From NCBI GenBank assembly GCA_048013815.1, contig CM106586.1, forward strand, positions 24,428,001-24,492,000: a DNA stretch of 64,000 nucleotides, written 5' to 3'. The DNA is from Setoptus koraiensis (Eukaryota; Arthropoda). This document shows, piece after piece, positions 23,345 to 31,964 of the stretch. The position numbers and the translations under genes are program-made. The first letter of the stretch is position 1. Each line of letters opens with the position of its first letter. The notes below the pieces were generated by a model that saw only the letters and a program-made list of their open reading frames with translations, was not told the DNA's origin and ran no database searches.

Positions 23345-23972
23345 ATGTTTGTTCACTATGTTAATAAAAATGTTCTCTATGTAACCAAGTTCTCTATATG
23401 ATGACAAACACTTGACTGATTCTTATATTCACAGGGTCGATTATTTATAATCTTTGTTTGTAGCTTTTACTAAATGTTGATAATTTGTTGTTAATATATA
23501 GTCATCTCAGATGCGGAGTTACGAAGACGTTAAGTACATATAGACAAGGATCATGTTCTTGACGTCTTCAAACGTCAACAATCTATCTTGTATTTGAAAC
23601 CATTGTTATTTCGGTGCGTATGGCTGTATTGATCACGCAGACAACAGAAATTAACACCGAAATAACAAGGGTTTCAAATACAAGATAGATTGTTGACGTT
23701 TGAAGACGTCAAGAACATGATCCTTGTCTATATGTACTTAACGTCTTCGTAACTCCGCATCTGAGATGACTATATATTAACAACAAATTATCAACATTTA
23801 GTAAAAGCTACAAACAAAGATTATAATATCACAATATAATGTAATTACAAACTACAAATAACAAACTAGTCGACCCTGTGAATATAAGAATCAGTCAAGT
23901 GTTTGTCATCATATAGAGAACTTGGTTACATAGAGAACATTTTTATTAACATACAGAACAAACCAGAGACAT
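23345..23972. promoter_or_regulatory. large inverted repeat between the two hAT1 genes
   Basis: Arms 23345-23616 and 23655-23972 are near-perfect reverse complements around a 38-bp spacer. The right arm has about 40 extra bases near 23830-23870. The arms include the 5' leader of each gene, so both genes begin with related sequence (TAACATA...GAACAAAC...AACGGACAT-like on the right, AACGAACGCACAATG on the left). A 52-bp tandem duplication extends the left arm (23290-23385). The symmetry suggests a bidirectional promoter giving both transcripts matching 5' ends. It would also be a potential source of double-stranded RNA. Confidence 0.7.
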
Positions 23973-24043
23973 AACCAAATCACACGAACGGACATCTTGT
24001 GTTCTTAGACGACTAGACCATCGAACTCTCTGGTACAGAAGAG

Positions 24044-24049
24044 GTAAGT

Positions 24050-24105
<56 letters not shown>

Positions 24106-24181
24106 TCACCATTCACATGTTTGTTACAGAGTTCTATTTACAAAGTTTCTCTGAATATTCTTCCGCTTTTATCATCTGCAG
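24044..24181 (+). other. 5'-leader intron of the hAT1 transposase
   Basis: GAG|GTAAGT at 24044 is a consensus donor and CTGCAG|C at 24181 a consensus acceptor, 138 bp apart and 21 bp before the transposase ATG. The intron contains a 52-bp perfect GA microsatellite at 24051-24102. Confidence 0.65.
24051..24102 (+). repeat. GA microsatellite, 26 units
   Basis: Uninterrupted GA dinucleotide run just after the leader-intron donor site of the hAT1 transposase. GA repeats can bind GAGA-type factors in arthropods; a role here is inference. Confidence 0.9.
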
Positions 24182-24202
24182 CAACACAATCAATTTGACG
24201 AT

Positions 24203-26134
24203 ATGACAACAACAAGGTGTGAGTTTTGCGAAGAGCTGATAGAAGGGAATGCTCCGGTAAAGGCTGGGGGTAAAGAATTCCATCAAGAATGTCTAAGAAT
24301 ACTGATTAGTGACCCACCGAGTGGTCTTTCGAATGCTTTGAGCAGCCAATCATTGCAGTCCATAATGAGTGAGGGAGAGTCGAATTCAACAACAGAAACG
24401 ACAGCAAGTGCTTCAACCCATGTATCGAATTGGACTAATAGACACTTCGTAGACCAACTAAATGAACAGGGTGTCGTGGTTCGCAAGTGCAGGGCAACGG
24501 ACTGCACACAAACGTATGGAAAAACGACTAGTACCAACCCGCTCAGGCGACATTGGCAGAAATTTCACGAAGAACTTGGAATGACTAGCACAATTTACAT
24601 GTTCAATGATGATTTGGTCATAGATAAATTGGTGAAATTCATCATCAAAGAGCGATTGCCGTACTCTCTGGTCGAATCATCAGCTTTCCTAGACTTTTGC
24701 AGAGCTCTGAATGTGAAGACCAACTTGATCGACCGCCACAAATTATTATCAATAATCAATGTCAATCGATTGAAGTTGGAGGGTCTGGTCATGGAGAAGT
24801 TGACGAATACAACCGCTATTTCTCTCACATTTGACATCTGGTCCGGACGCAAATGTATAAAGGGTTTCGCATGCGTGACGGCGCATTTTTTCGACGATGA
24901 TTTTAAATTGCGCGAGCTTATTCTAGACTTCAGTCATCTACCTTACCCACATTCGACCCAACCAATCTGCGACTATCTTGTCAAAGTTATTCAGAGATTC
25001 AAAATTGAGAAAAAAACTGTTGCCATTACAACAGACAATGCCTCTGTGAACGTCACTGCAATGGAACAAGTTGAAGCAAAGCTGAAAATCAGTTCGAACT
25101 TCAAATCTACTGGATACCATGTTCGCTGCCTAGCACATATTATTAATATAGGGGTACAAAGTGCTTTGAAGGTATTGAAAACAAAAGTGAAAGCCGTCAA
25201 GCAATTCGTGGACGCGATCAATGGTTCCACATCTCGATGGGAGAAGTTTAGGACGATCCAACAAAGAAAGATAGATGAGGGTTTAATGAAATTTAAGGCG
25301 CCTCTACGCCTCATCTGTGACGTGGACACTCGCTGGAACTCAACTTATTTGATGATCCAGCGAGTGTTTTCGTTGCAACTTGCTATCGATGTTGCCTTTG
25401 CAGATATGAAGGAGTTAGAAGGTCTCACAAAAATTGATTGGCCTGCCCTCGATAACCTTCTGGCCTTCCTCAAACCTTTTTATGACGCAACGGAAAAGAT
25501 ATCTGGTTCTCAGTATTCTTCAATCTCGCTGATCACCCGTCTAGTTCCGAGGCTAGAGATGCATGCGACACAAACATGGCCCGATAATGATGTTAATAAC
25601 GCCTCAGTTGCCTTTAAGGCTAAAATCGTCGCCTACAAAGGTCATTTGATGACCGACATAACTTTGCTTGCATCTGTTCTTGACCCAAGACTCAAGTTCA
25701 GGGGTTTAGATGATGACGCAAGAAAATTGATCAGAGCGAAGCTGAATAACTTTGTTCTAGATGATGGAGACAATCAAGATATCAGCACTCAAACTCAAAC
25801 TGTCGAAATGACCGAACATCGGCCAGAAATATCAATTTTCGACGATTTATTTGAATCTTCAGATGCAGACGCGAACGAAGTCGAATCATATCTTAGCAGA
25901 CCAGCAGAAAAAGAAAGTGCGGATGTTAATCTTTACTGGAGGTCTAATGCAAAAAAGTACCCTAGTCTTTATCGGATGGCCAAAATTTTTCTCTGCGTTC
26001 AAACAACGAGCGTTGCGTCCGAGCGCGCTTTCTCTCTGGCAGGATTGATAGACGTGCCACGCAGATCCAACTTGGCGTCGGAAAGTTTCGAATCAAATAT
26101 GTTGCTAAACTCGTGGATCGAATTTCTTGGTTAG
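24203..26134 (+). CDS. hAT-family transposase, full length (643 aa)
   Basis: An intact transposase. Residues 6-30 (C6, C9, H27, C30) form a small extra zinc site. Residues 76-125 are a BED-type DNA-binding finger with C96, C101, H117 and H122. The RNase H-like core has ITTDNASVN near residue 274 (first catalytic Asp), RCLAHIINIGV near 309 and CDVDTRWNSTYLM near 371. The C-terminal dimerisation region (residues about 575-640) has YPSLYRMAKIFLCVQTTSVASERAFS. Length and order fit active hAT transposases, and no stop or frameshift is seen, so it may be functional. It would cut at the hAT1 termini and make 8-bp duplications. The N-terminal zinc site recurs at 49107 in hAT3. Confidence 0.92.
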   Translation: MTTTRCEFCEELIEGNAPVKAGGKEFHQECLRILISDPPSGLSNALSSQSLQSIMSEGESNSTTETTASASTHVSNWTNRHFVDQLNEQGVVVRKCRATDCTQTYGKTTSTNPLRRHWQKFHEELGMTSTIYMFNDDLVIDKLVKFIIKERLPYSLVESSAFLDFCRALNVKTNLIDRHKLLSIINVNRLKLEGLVMEKLTNTTAISLTFDIWSGRKCIKGFACVTAHFFDDDFKLRELILDFSHLPYPHSTQPICDYLVKVIQRFKIEKKTVAITTDNASVNVTAMEQVEAKLKISSNFKSTGYHVRCLAHIINIGVQSALKVLKTKVKAVKQFVDAINGSTSRWEKFRTIQQRKIDEGLMKFKAPLRLICDVDTRWNSTYLMIQRVFSLQLAIDVAFADMKELEGLTKIDWPALDNLLAFLKPFYDATEKISGSQYSSISLITRLVPRLEMHATQTWPDNDVNNASVAFKAKIVAYKGHLMTDITLLASVLDPRLKFRGLDDDARKLIRAKLNNFVLDDGDNQDISTQTQTVEMTEHRPEISIFDDLFESSDADANEVESYLSRPAEKESADVNLYWRSNAKKYPSLYRMAKIFLCVQTTSVASERAFSLAGLIDVPRRSNLASESFESNMLLNSWIEFLG

Positions 26135-26487
26135 CGATTTCTGCATTCTTAATAATTAAATTCATTGTAAAACATTATGAAAACAATTGTGTCAACCAGT
26201 GAGTAATTGCCTCCACCCGTCTCCCCGTCTCCCCGTCTCCCCGTCACTAGTTCAAATTTCGCGCGCTGCGGCAGCCCTGAGCCGCGGCTGTGAGCTGTGA
26301 CACAGAGCTGCCAGCGGCGACTGCAGCTCTGTGTCACAGCTCACAGCCGCGGCTCAGAGCTCTGTGCGACAGCTCTGTGCGACAGCTCACAGTTGCCGCA
26401 CAGAGCTGCCGACTGAGCCGTTCTCCCCAAATGGGCTGGCAGTCGGCTCTCGACTGGCAGCCCACAGTCGGCAGTCCCCATCACTAT

Positions 26488-26776
26488 TGCTGGGAGTGAC
26501 TTTTTGAACATAACTTTGTCTCGATTCTTTCTGAATATTTTAGTATTTTGGGCCTTAGTTAGAACATCAGCGACTTGATCTTCAGTTTTCAGATAGTTTA
26601 TATTAATGTTATCATTATTCACCTGTTCTTTTGGATAAGCGGCTCGTACTGACATGTGTCGAGTCCGCTGGCTGATTTTTTCATTTAAGGCCAACTCTAC
26701 AGAACTTTGATTGTCACAAAATAAGTTTGTAGGATCTTGTTTTATGATTTTCAATTCAATTGCTAGCTTCCTTAAC
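26488..26776 (-). pseudogene. copia RNase H C-terminal fragment
   Basis: Encodes the end of copia pol: FCDNQSSVELALNEKISQRT (RNase H), then ININYLKTEDQVADVLTKA and DKVMF before the hAT1 edge. The fragment runs into the LTR at 26777 on its other side. Everything upstream in pol is missing. Confidence 0.75.
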
Positions 26777-27025
26777 TGTTGACTGACTCATCAAACTGTA
26801 TTCTTTACATCAGTAATTGTAATCATATCTATCCATCTGTGTCAGATTATGTTACATGATGTAATTTTCATTGTTGTACTGTACTGTGCCACCACTGTAA
26901 AAGGGATGGTTGCACAGTGATTAAGTTAGATAGAATCTATCGTTTATGATTAAAATAATCATAAACTACAGATGAAGTTGGTACATTATAAAACATGGTG
27001 TCAGAAGTGAGATTCGAACCCACGC
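26777..27025 (+). mobile_element. LTR with unusually long tRNA-Leu primer-binding site
   Basis: The LTR runs TGTTGACTG...TATAAAACA (26777-26995, 219 bp), with proper TGT...ACA ends. Directly after it, 30 bases (26996-27025) start TGGTGTCAGAAGTG and continue as GATTCGAACCCACGC. These equal the complement of a tRNA 3' end: CCA, the acceptor strand ending TTCTGACA, and the whole T arm with GGTTCGAAT. The acceptor and T-arm type are those of tRNA-Leu. No gag follows; the next sequence is a chromodomain fragment from another element. Confidence 0.65.
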
Positions 27026-27059
27026 GTAGTTACCTACAATAGAAAGTTGTCTGATAGAA

Positions 27060-27203
27060 TGGTCACCTATAGTCAAAACCAAATACGCACCCTCATGGGA
27101 ACCAGTGGACAACTGCGAATGCTTCTTCAAAATCGCAGAATATTGGCAGGAACAGTCTCAAACCGCACTTGAGAAAGTCGACACCACCATTGACCAACAT
27201 TGA
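27060..27203 (+). pseudogene. chromodomain fragment
   Basis: Encodes WSPI.KTKYAPSWEPVDNCECF and FKIAEYWQEQ, the second half of a chromodomain, closely matching the minus-strand 104-aa frame at 30335-30649. It ends in a stop at 27201 just before the LTR-like unit Y. The first half is missing. Confidence 0.65.
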
Positions 27204-27220
27204 TGTAAAACTTGAATTCT

Positions 27221-27446
27221 TGTAAGCACCACTGTTCTGTGAGCTTGAGTGGGAGTGTGAGATTTTACAAGCATACAGAACATGTGGTGCAACCATCAAG
27301 TATTGCAGCACACACAGATGGGCTGCAATCAAGCTGTCTAACATACGCTGCTCCCTATATAAAGGGTAGCACGCAGTACTAACATTGCAGTTACAATAAA
27401 TACTAACTTAAACCATAAGTCCTAGTATCACCTTTATTCTCTCATA
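27221..27446 (+). mobile_element. LTR-like unit Y, copy 1
   Basis: A 226-bp unit starting TGTAAGCACCACTG and ending CTTTATTCTCTCATA. It contains a strong TATA box (CCCTATATAAAGGG, about 27353-27366) and an AATAAA, the parts of an LTR promoter and poly(A) site. Copies lie at 29009-29162 (split by element F), 30053-30279 (-) and 37574-37768 (-). Three of the four follow a chromodomain reading frame. Confidence 0.65.
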
Positions 27447-27515
27447 TTTCTGTTGCATATACAGTTTGTTTTCTGTCTGCACGGGGTGCTCTGGTTGTGG
27501 TGGTGCTGGTGGTCA

Positions 27516-27938
27516 TCAGGTTCTCTCTGGGGCGTAATCTGGCCAGAGGGTGATTAGTGCACTTTCGGCGATAATTTCTTCTCGTGATTGGAACTGCCAT
27601 TTTGCTGTCATATTCGCGAATGATGTGATAATCTCTGATCTTGTTGTGATAGACATTTTGACAAGTGGTATTGAAATTAGTATGTTAATTTGTTGAAAAC
27701 ATATGTGCCTTACTTTTGGTTTTGTTTTAATAATTTTGTGTTTATAATTTTGTGTATGTTTAATTTTTGTGTTTCGTTTTGCGGCACACGTTGTTAGTAG
27801 GTCAGTAGCAGCATTCACTGCTGCTGGATGAATCTGATTGAACGATGTTAACGTCATACCGTGACAGCCTAAACAAAATGTCACTACATTCGTCCCATCG
27901 GCGAAGACTCTGACCACAGGCTCATAATTTGATTTCAT
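27516..27938 (-). CDS. hypothetical 140-aa frame, unrecognised
   Basis: A frame beginning MKSNYEPVVRVFADGTNVV with a CLGCHGMTLTSF motif and a C-terminal half that is AT-rich and Lys/Ile-rich in the middle. I do not recognise it. It lies between LTR-like unit Y and TIR element C. A short stretch (GTGCCGCAAAAC) also occurs near 20332, so it is probably part of a degraded retroelement. It may not be translated. Confidence 0.25.
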   Translation of the reverse strand: MKSNYEPVVRVFADGTNVVTFCLGCHGMTLTSFNQIHPAAVNAATDLLTTCAAKRNTKIKHTQNYKHKIIKTKPKVRHICFQQINILISIPLVKMSITTRSEIITSFANMTAKWQFQSREEIIAESALITLWPDYAPERT

Positions 27939-28034
27939 TTGTTATTTTGAAAAATTTGCAATCAAGAATTTAAATGGATTCTAACTCAATTGGTACATCC
28001 GATAATCCTATCATTATCGATGATATCGATGATG

Positions 28035-28914
28035 GGGTATTGTATGGAACAGCGCCACACTTTGATTTTGATGAAACTTCATACGTGGGGCCCGCATGGG
28101 CCCCTGACAACAGTTTCAGTGGTCCGGAAGTGCGGAAACTTCCGGTTCCGGTTGTTCTAAAACTCCGAGATAGAGCCTTGAAACGCAGTATGCAGCATGA
28201 TTAAAGCATGTTGAACACAATGCAGACAAATTCAAGTGCGCTCAACTTCCGGTTCTTGAGATATTCTCAGCTCAAGATATATTTCCACGGTAAATAGTCT
28301 GCTCATCCACCTTCAATCGTGTATGGATTGCAGTCATGTGAGCGGAGGGTAGAGGGCGCAGCCCGATATCCGAAGCGCTCATCAACCCTACCCGAAGGGT
28401 TCCCGTCGCACGCAGTCGTCGCGGGAGCGACAACGGAGATGTGACGGCCTCCAAAATAAGAGGCCGTAGGCCGAGTTCTCAGACTCACTAAAAGCCGAGC
28501 TAAGCGAAGGCCAATTCCAGACTCTCCCAGATACTTCCAGCTGTATCGGTCGCGATTTCACCAAGAAATCATGACTACAAGTCAGACTTATTGTGTTCGC
28601 CCTCATACGGGCTCTATTCTATTGTTTGTTTTACTTCATTTTTATCGTCCCTTTTAAAAACCTCAGAGGTATCCAGATCGGTTCAAAAAGAGTCTTTCTA
28701 CACATGGGTACTCAAAATACCTCAAAAATTGCCCCGGAATTCGCTAGCGGTCGTCGGGTATCGAGAAACGCCTCCCGAGCGGTATGTCGGTTATCTCGTG
28801 AACCAAGAATTTCCGCACTTCCGGAATACTTATTCTGGAATCAGGGTACAATACCCTACCCAAAAATATACAGAATACCCCGAAAAAATTGTGGCGCTGT
28901 TCCATACAATGAGC
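28035..28914 (+). mobile_element. TIR element copy C, 880 bp, TSD CGATGATG
   Basis: Left end GGGTATTGTATGGAACAGCG; right end ...CGCTGTTCCATACAATGAGC. The octamer CGATGATG is present at 28027-28034 and 28915-28922. It contains the GC-rich core (28328-28486) and the paired CCGGAAGTGCGG sections. It is diverged from A and B, and its last three bases at the right end have changed. Confidence 0.88.
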
Positions 28915-29008
28915 CGATGATGATGACATCCAAGTCATCTATGATAGTCGTGAGACTCAACATATGATAGATCCTACTATCCATGCTATCATGAGTTTCA
29001 CATACCAT

Positions 29009-29162
29009 GCAACCATCAAGTATTGCAGCACACACATTGATGTGCTGCAACCAAGCTGTATAACATGTGCTGCATCCTACATAAATAGTGGCACACAGCA
29101 CAAACTTAGCGGTTATAAAAAATACTATACTTAAATTGTAAGTCTGAGTCTTAACTTTATTC
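29009..29162 (+). mobile_element. LTR-like unit Y, copy 2 (split by element F)
   Basis: Starts GCAACCATCAAGTATTGCAGCACACAC, so the first third of the unit is missing. It continues to CTTTATTC, where element F is inserted. The unit resumes after F at 30033 and ends near 30047. Copy 3 then follows tail to tail. It is more diverged than the other copies and its TATA region is CATAAATAG. Confidence 0.6.
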
Positions 29163-30032
29163 GGTTGTTCTTTCGAATAGCGCCACACTTTTATCAGGGT
29201 ATTTTGGGTATTTTTGGGGTGGGTATTGTACCCCAATATCGCGATGGGTATTCCGGAAGTGCGGAAATTCTTCGTTCCCGAGATAACCGAGGTACCGCAC
29301 AGTGGGCGTTTTGAGATACCCGACGACCGCTAGCGGTTCCCACTGCTTTTTTTGGAGATAATTTTGCTACAGCAAGGTACGGTCGAGTATTCTGAACTCA
29401 GAAATTGTATACCGGAAGTGTGAAAATGAACCCGAGGTGCGATACCAGGTTCTACCCGAGTATTTCGGGTATCCGAGTATGTAATGAGCTACGCGAGGGT
29501 AACCCGGGGTGCCCATGCTCACCCATATTCAATATATAATAGCCCTTCCGTCTGCCATGCAGCTTGGGCCCGGGCCGGAGGGGGGGTTCGGCCTCCAGTC
29601 ATCCACGCCTACGGCCTACGGCCTCCGGCGGGACGACTGACGGCCACCTAACTAAAAAAGATTCTTCCCGAGGACTGGGAGTCGAGTGGGCGGGGCCCGT
29701 GATCGAGACGGGTTCTGTTCATGAATGCGTGTCACCCTGCTTTGGATGTAAGGAACAGACCCAGACCGGCCTAGATTCGCCCATACATGCAATTTTTCTG
29801 AATATCTCGAGAACCGGAAATTGTAGAGATTCGAAAATGATGTCATCGGAGTTGTCGTAGTCTGATATGGTAACATACTGAGTTTCAAGACTGTATCTTA
29901 AAGATGAAGCTAAAACCGGAACCGGAAGTTTCCGCACTTTTGGACTACTCAGAGCATTGTCATGGGGCCCTACAGGCCCTGTGTGTGAAGTTTCATCCAA
30001 ATCAAACTGTGGCGCTATTCGAAAGAACACCC
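29163..30032 (-). mobile_element. TIR element copy F, 870 bp, TSD CTTTATTC
   Basis: Left edge GGTTGTTCTTTCGAATAGCG, right edge its inverted partner ending ACACCC. CTTTATTC occurs at 29155-29162 and 30033-30040. In family orientation it is reversed (GGT end first). It has the CCGGAAGTGCGG sections but lacks the usual GC-rich core. In its place, at about 29560-29645, is a different GC-rich block (GGGCCCGGGCCGG, GGCCTACGGCCTCC). Confidence 0.88.
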
Positions 30033-30052
30033 CTTTATTCTCATACAAACAC

Positions 30053-30279
30053 TATGAGACAATAAAGTTGAGACTGGGACTTATGTTTAAGTTAGTATAT
30101 CTATTGTAACTGCTATGTTAGTGCTGTGTGCTACCCTTTATATAGGGAGCAGCATATGTTTGACAGTTTGATTGCAGCCCATCTGTGTGTGCTGCAATAC
30201 TTGATGGTTGCACCACATATTCTGTGTGCTCGTATAATCTCACACTCCCACTCAAGCTCACAGAACAGTGGTGCTTACA
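30053..30279 (-). mobile_element. LTR-like unit Y, copy 3
   Basis: Minus-strand copy of the 227-bp unit with the same TATA box (CCTATATAAAGG) and poly(A)-like site. It lies 55 bp downstream of the chromodomain frame at 30335-30649, the position of a 3' LTR. Confidence 0.65.
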
Positions 30280-30334
30280 AGTATTCAAGTTTGGCAGCAG
30301 ATGTTAGTAAGATATTTCAAAGTGATTACATCAA

Positions 30335-30649
30335 TTATTCTAATATTGCCAAGTACGCCTCTACATCGAAACCGATCAGTTGGTTAATTGTGGTATCCAC
30401 TTTCTCAAGTGCGGTTTTAGATTGTTCCTGCCAGAATTCCGCAATTTTAGAGAAACATTCGCACTGGTCCACTGGTTCCCAGGTGGGTGCGAATTTGGTT
30501 TTCCCAATAGGTGACCATTGGATCAAATAATAATGTTTTCCGTTTTCCAATTTATGATCAATCACTTTTGAAACGTTGTAGCTTGTTCCTTTCTGTTTTG
30601 TTTTTCGGCGTTTCTGTGCTGCTCGTGGATGGTCTTTTGGGTCGCTCAC
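30335..30649 (-). CDS. stand-alone chromodomain protein (104 aa)
   Basis: An intact small frame starting MSDPKDHPRAAQKRRKTKQ (basic tail), then a chromodomain: YNVSKVIDHKLENGKHYYLI, QWSPIGKTKFAPTWEPVDQC, and a helix with FSKIAEFWQE. Aromatic cage positions Y, W and W are present. In chromoviral LTR elements such domains sit at the end of integrase and read methylated histone H3. Here no integrase precedes it; repeat X and a gag-like CCHC frame lie upstream. It may be the surviving 3' end of a larger pol or a separate ORF of a non-autonomous element. A related but distinct frame lies at 37981-38271. Confidence 0.6.
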   Translation of the reverse strand: MSDPKDHPRAAQKRRKTKQKGTSYNVSKVIDHKLENGKHYYLIQWSPIGKTKFAPTWEPVDQCECFSKIAEFWQEQSKTALEKVDTTINQLIGFDVEAYLAILE

Positions 30650-30714
30650 TGCGCCTGTTTGCAGTTCTGATCCCTTGTGGTACGGCCATATTTAATATAT
30701 AGGTAGGTTGTTAT

Positions 30715-31085
30715 TTTGGCGGGTACTTCGAATGTTTAGCGGGAATAAATCGGCGGGAATTTCAATCGCAGTTAAATGGCGATAGTGTATTTGTATGTCC
30801 TTACACTTTAAGTTTCGTTGCTATAATGACACATATATGGCTTATCCACCTAGAAGGTGGAAAGTGACATCTGGCAATTTAACTTTTTCAAACTGTTGAT
30901 ATATGTGCGCGTTGATGTAACTTTGTTTCATATTTTAGTGGTTAATATTTGATATAGTCATGATTAGTTGCCCCAACTCTATGCGTTGGATAGGCTAATT
31001 TGTGCATAAATGTTCGTGATTATATTATTTAAATTGGATTGCGCATAGGTACACATCCATGATGATGAGCGGTACTCCGCATCAT
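30715..31085 (+). repeat. repeat X, copy 2
   Basis: Homologous to 19620-19965, with the same GGTGGAAAGTGACATCTGGCA block and TACTCCGCATCATCA end. It abuts the stop codon of the CCHC frame at 31085. The boundary on the chromodomain side is not sharp. Confidence 0.6.
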
Positions 31086-31765
31086 CACTCCCATTCACTC
31101 CCACTTGATGATGGGGAGTACTTGTTGCTGTTGTACTTGCCCTCATCATTTATCGCATTCGCTATATCTTCTTCGACGTTTTTCTTTGTTAAATAGCAGA
31201 GTTTGTTGTTCTTGCATTCAAGGTCTCCAGCCCAGTGGCCAGCTACGCCACAAGAGTAACAGGTGTTTGCTCTTGTGTTCTTAATGGCAAGTGGTTTTAC
31301 TTTGGGAGGCTTGTTTCTTTCGGTTATATAGTCGTCGTTTTCTGGATACCAGCCGCATTTTGGCTGGCGATTCGAGCCACATAGGGTGCACATTTTTGGA
31401 TGCTGTGGCTCATTCCACCAGTGCACGCAAGAACTAGCTGCGATGTTGATTGCAGCTTCAGGATGTTGTTTTTCTCTAGGTAGCTTCATAAGGTCCGCTA
31501 CCCGAGCATTGTTCTTCGGGTTGGCCGCAACGATCATGTCTTTATTTTCTTTTATGATCCGGTAAGCTTCGTTTGATTGTTTCAAGGCATGGAGCGAATT
31601 ATTGATGACATTTTTGATGGCCATATGGCGCACTTCTATTTCAAACTCCAATCTGCATATTGCGGCGCAAAACTTGCATTCATTTAATCTGCGATGTGTA
31701 TCATAGGTTTGAAAACCTTGAAGCTTGCTTGTTGATGGTTGCACCTTGCTTTGATTATTAGGCAT
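31085..31765 (-). CDS. gag-like Cys-rich zinc-knuckle protein (226 aa)
   Basis: An intact frame. The N-terminal half has scattered Cys (NECKFCAAIC), helices, and a Cys-Trp cluster near residues 122-145 (SSCVHWW, MCTLCGSNRQPKCGWYP). Near residue 176 is a zinc knuckle CYSCGVAGHWAGDLEC, with C-x2-C-x4-H then six residues to the last Cys instead of four. The C-terminus is acidic and Ser-rich. A broken homologue lies at 20131-20307. It most likely serves as nucleocapsid/gag of a retroelement flanked by repeat X. No protease or polymerase frame is attached. Family not recognised. Confidence 0.5.
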   Translation of the reverse strand: MPNNQSKVQPSTSKLQGFQTYDTHRRLNECKFCAAICRLEFEIEVRHMAIKNVINNSLHALKQSNEAYRIIKENKDMIVAANPKNNARVADLMKLPREKQHPEAAINIAASSCVHWWNEPQHPKMCTLCGSNRQPKCGWYPENDDYITERNKPPKVKPLAIKNTRANTCYSCGVAGHWAGDLECKNNKLCYLTKKNVEEDIANAINDEGKYNSNKYSPSSSGSEWE

Positions 31766-31964
31766 TTTGATGTTGGCACTTGGTTTTGCTTTTTACTTTA
31801 CTTAGACAAACTAGAATATCTTTTAGATGTGATCAATGGTACCAACTAGGGCCTCGCAAAGATTTGTATCTTATGATAAGCTAGATTGAGTTGAATTCTA
31901 CGAATGAATCTTTTACTCGCTGTGCTCCTATTTATATGGTTTTCGGAATCAATCTGAATTATGT

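Larger units (their letters stand above)
22246..26486 (+). mobile_element. hAT1: 4.2-kb hAT transposon with transposase and a second gene
   Basis: Termini are TAGTGATGGGGAC at 22246 and its inverted copy ending 26486, typical of hAT elements. The ends carry dense GC-rich subterminal repeats (CAGTCGGC, GAGCTG, CACAGCTC types at 22260-22540 and 26260-26480), as hAT transposases use. Inside are a complete 643-aa transposase (+) and a divergent 198-aa membrane protein (-), separated by a large inverted repeat. The flanking octamers differ (GTGTGGAT left, TTGCTGGG right), so there is no TSD. The flanks also look unrelated: TIR-family DNA on the left, copia on the right. The element may be chimeric or its edges rearranged. 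Confidence 0.8.

Noticed and set aside
26149-26499. Small frames at the right end of hAT1
   Set aside because: Subterminal repeats with inverted copies of CACAGCTC; no protein features.
27001-27025. tRNA gene suggested by GATTCGAACC
   Set aside because: Only the T arm and acceptor 3' strand are present, in complement and right after an LTR. It is a primer-binding site.
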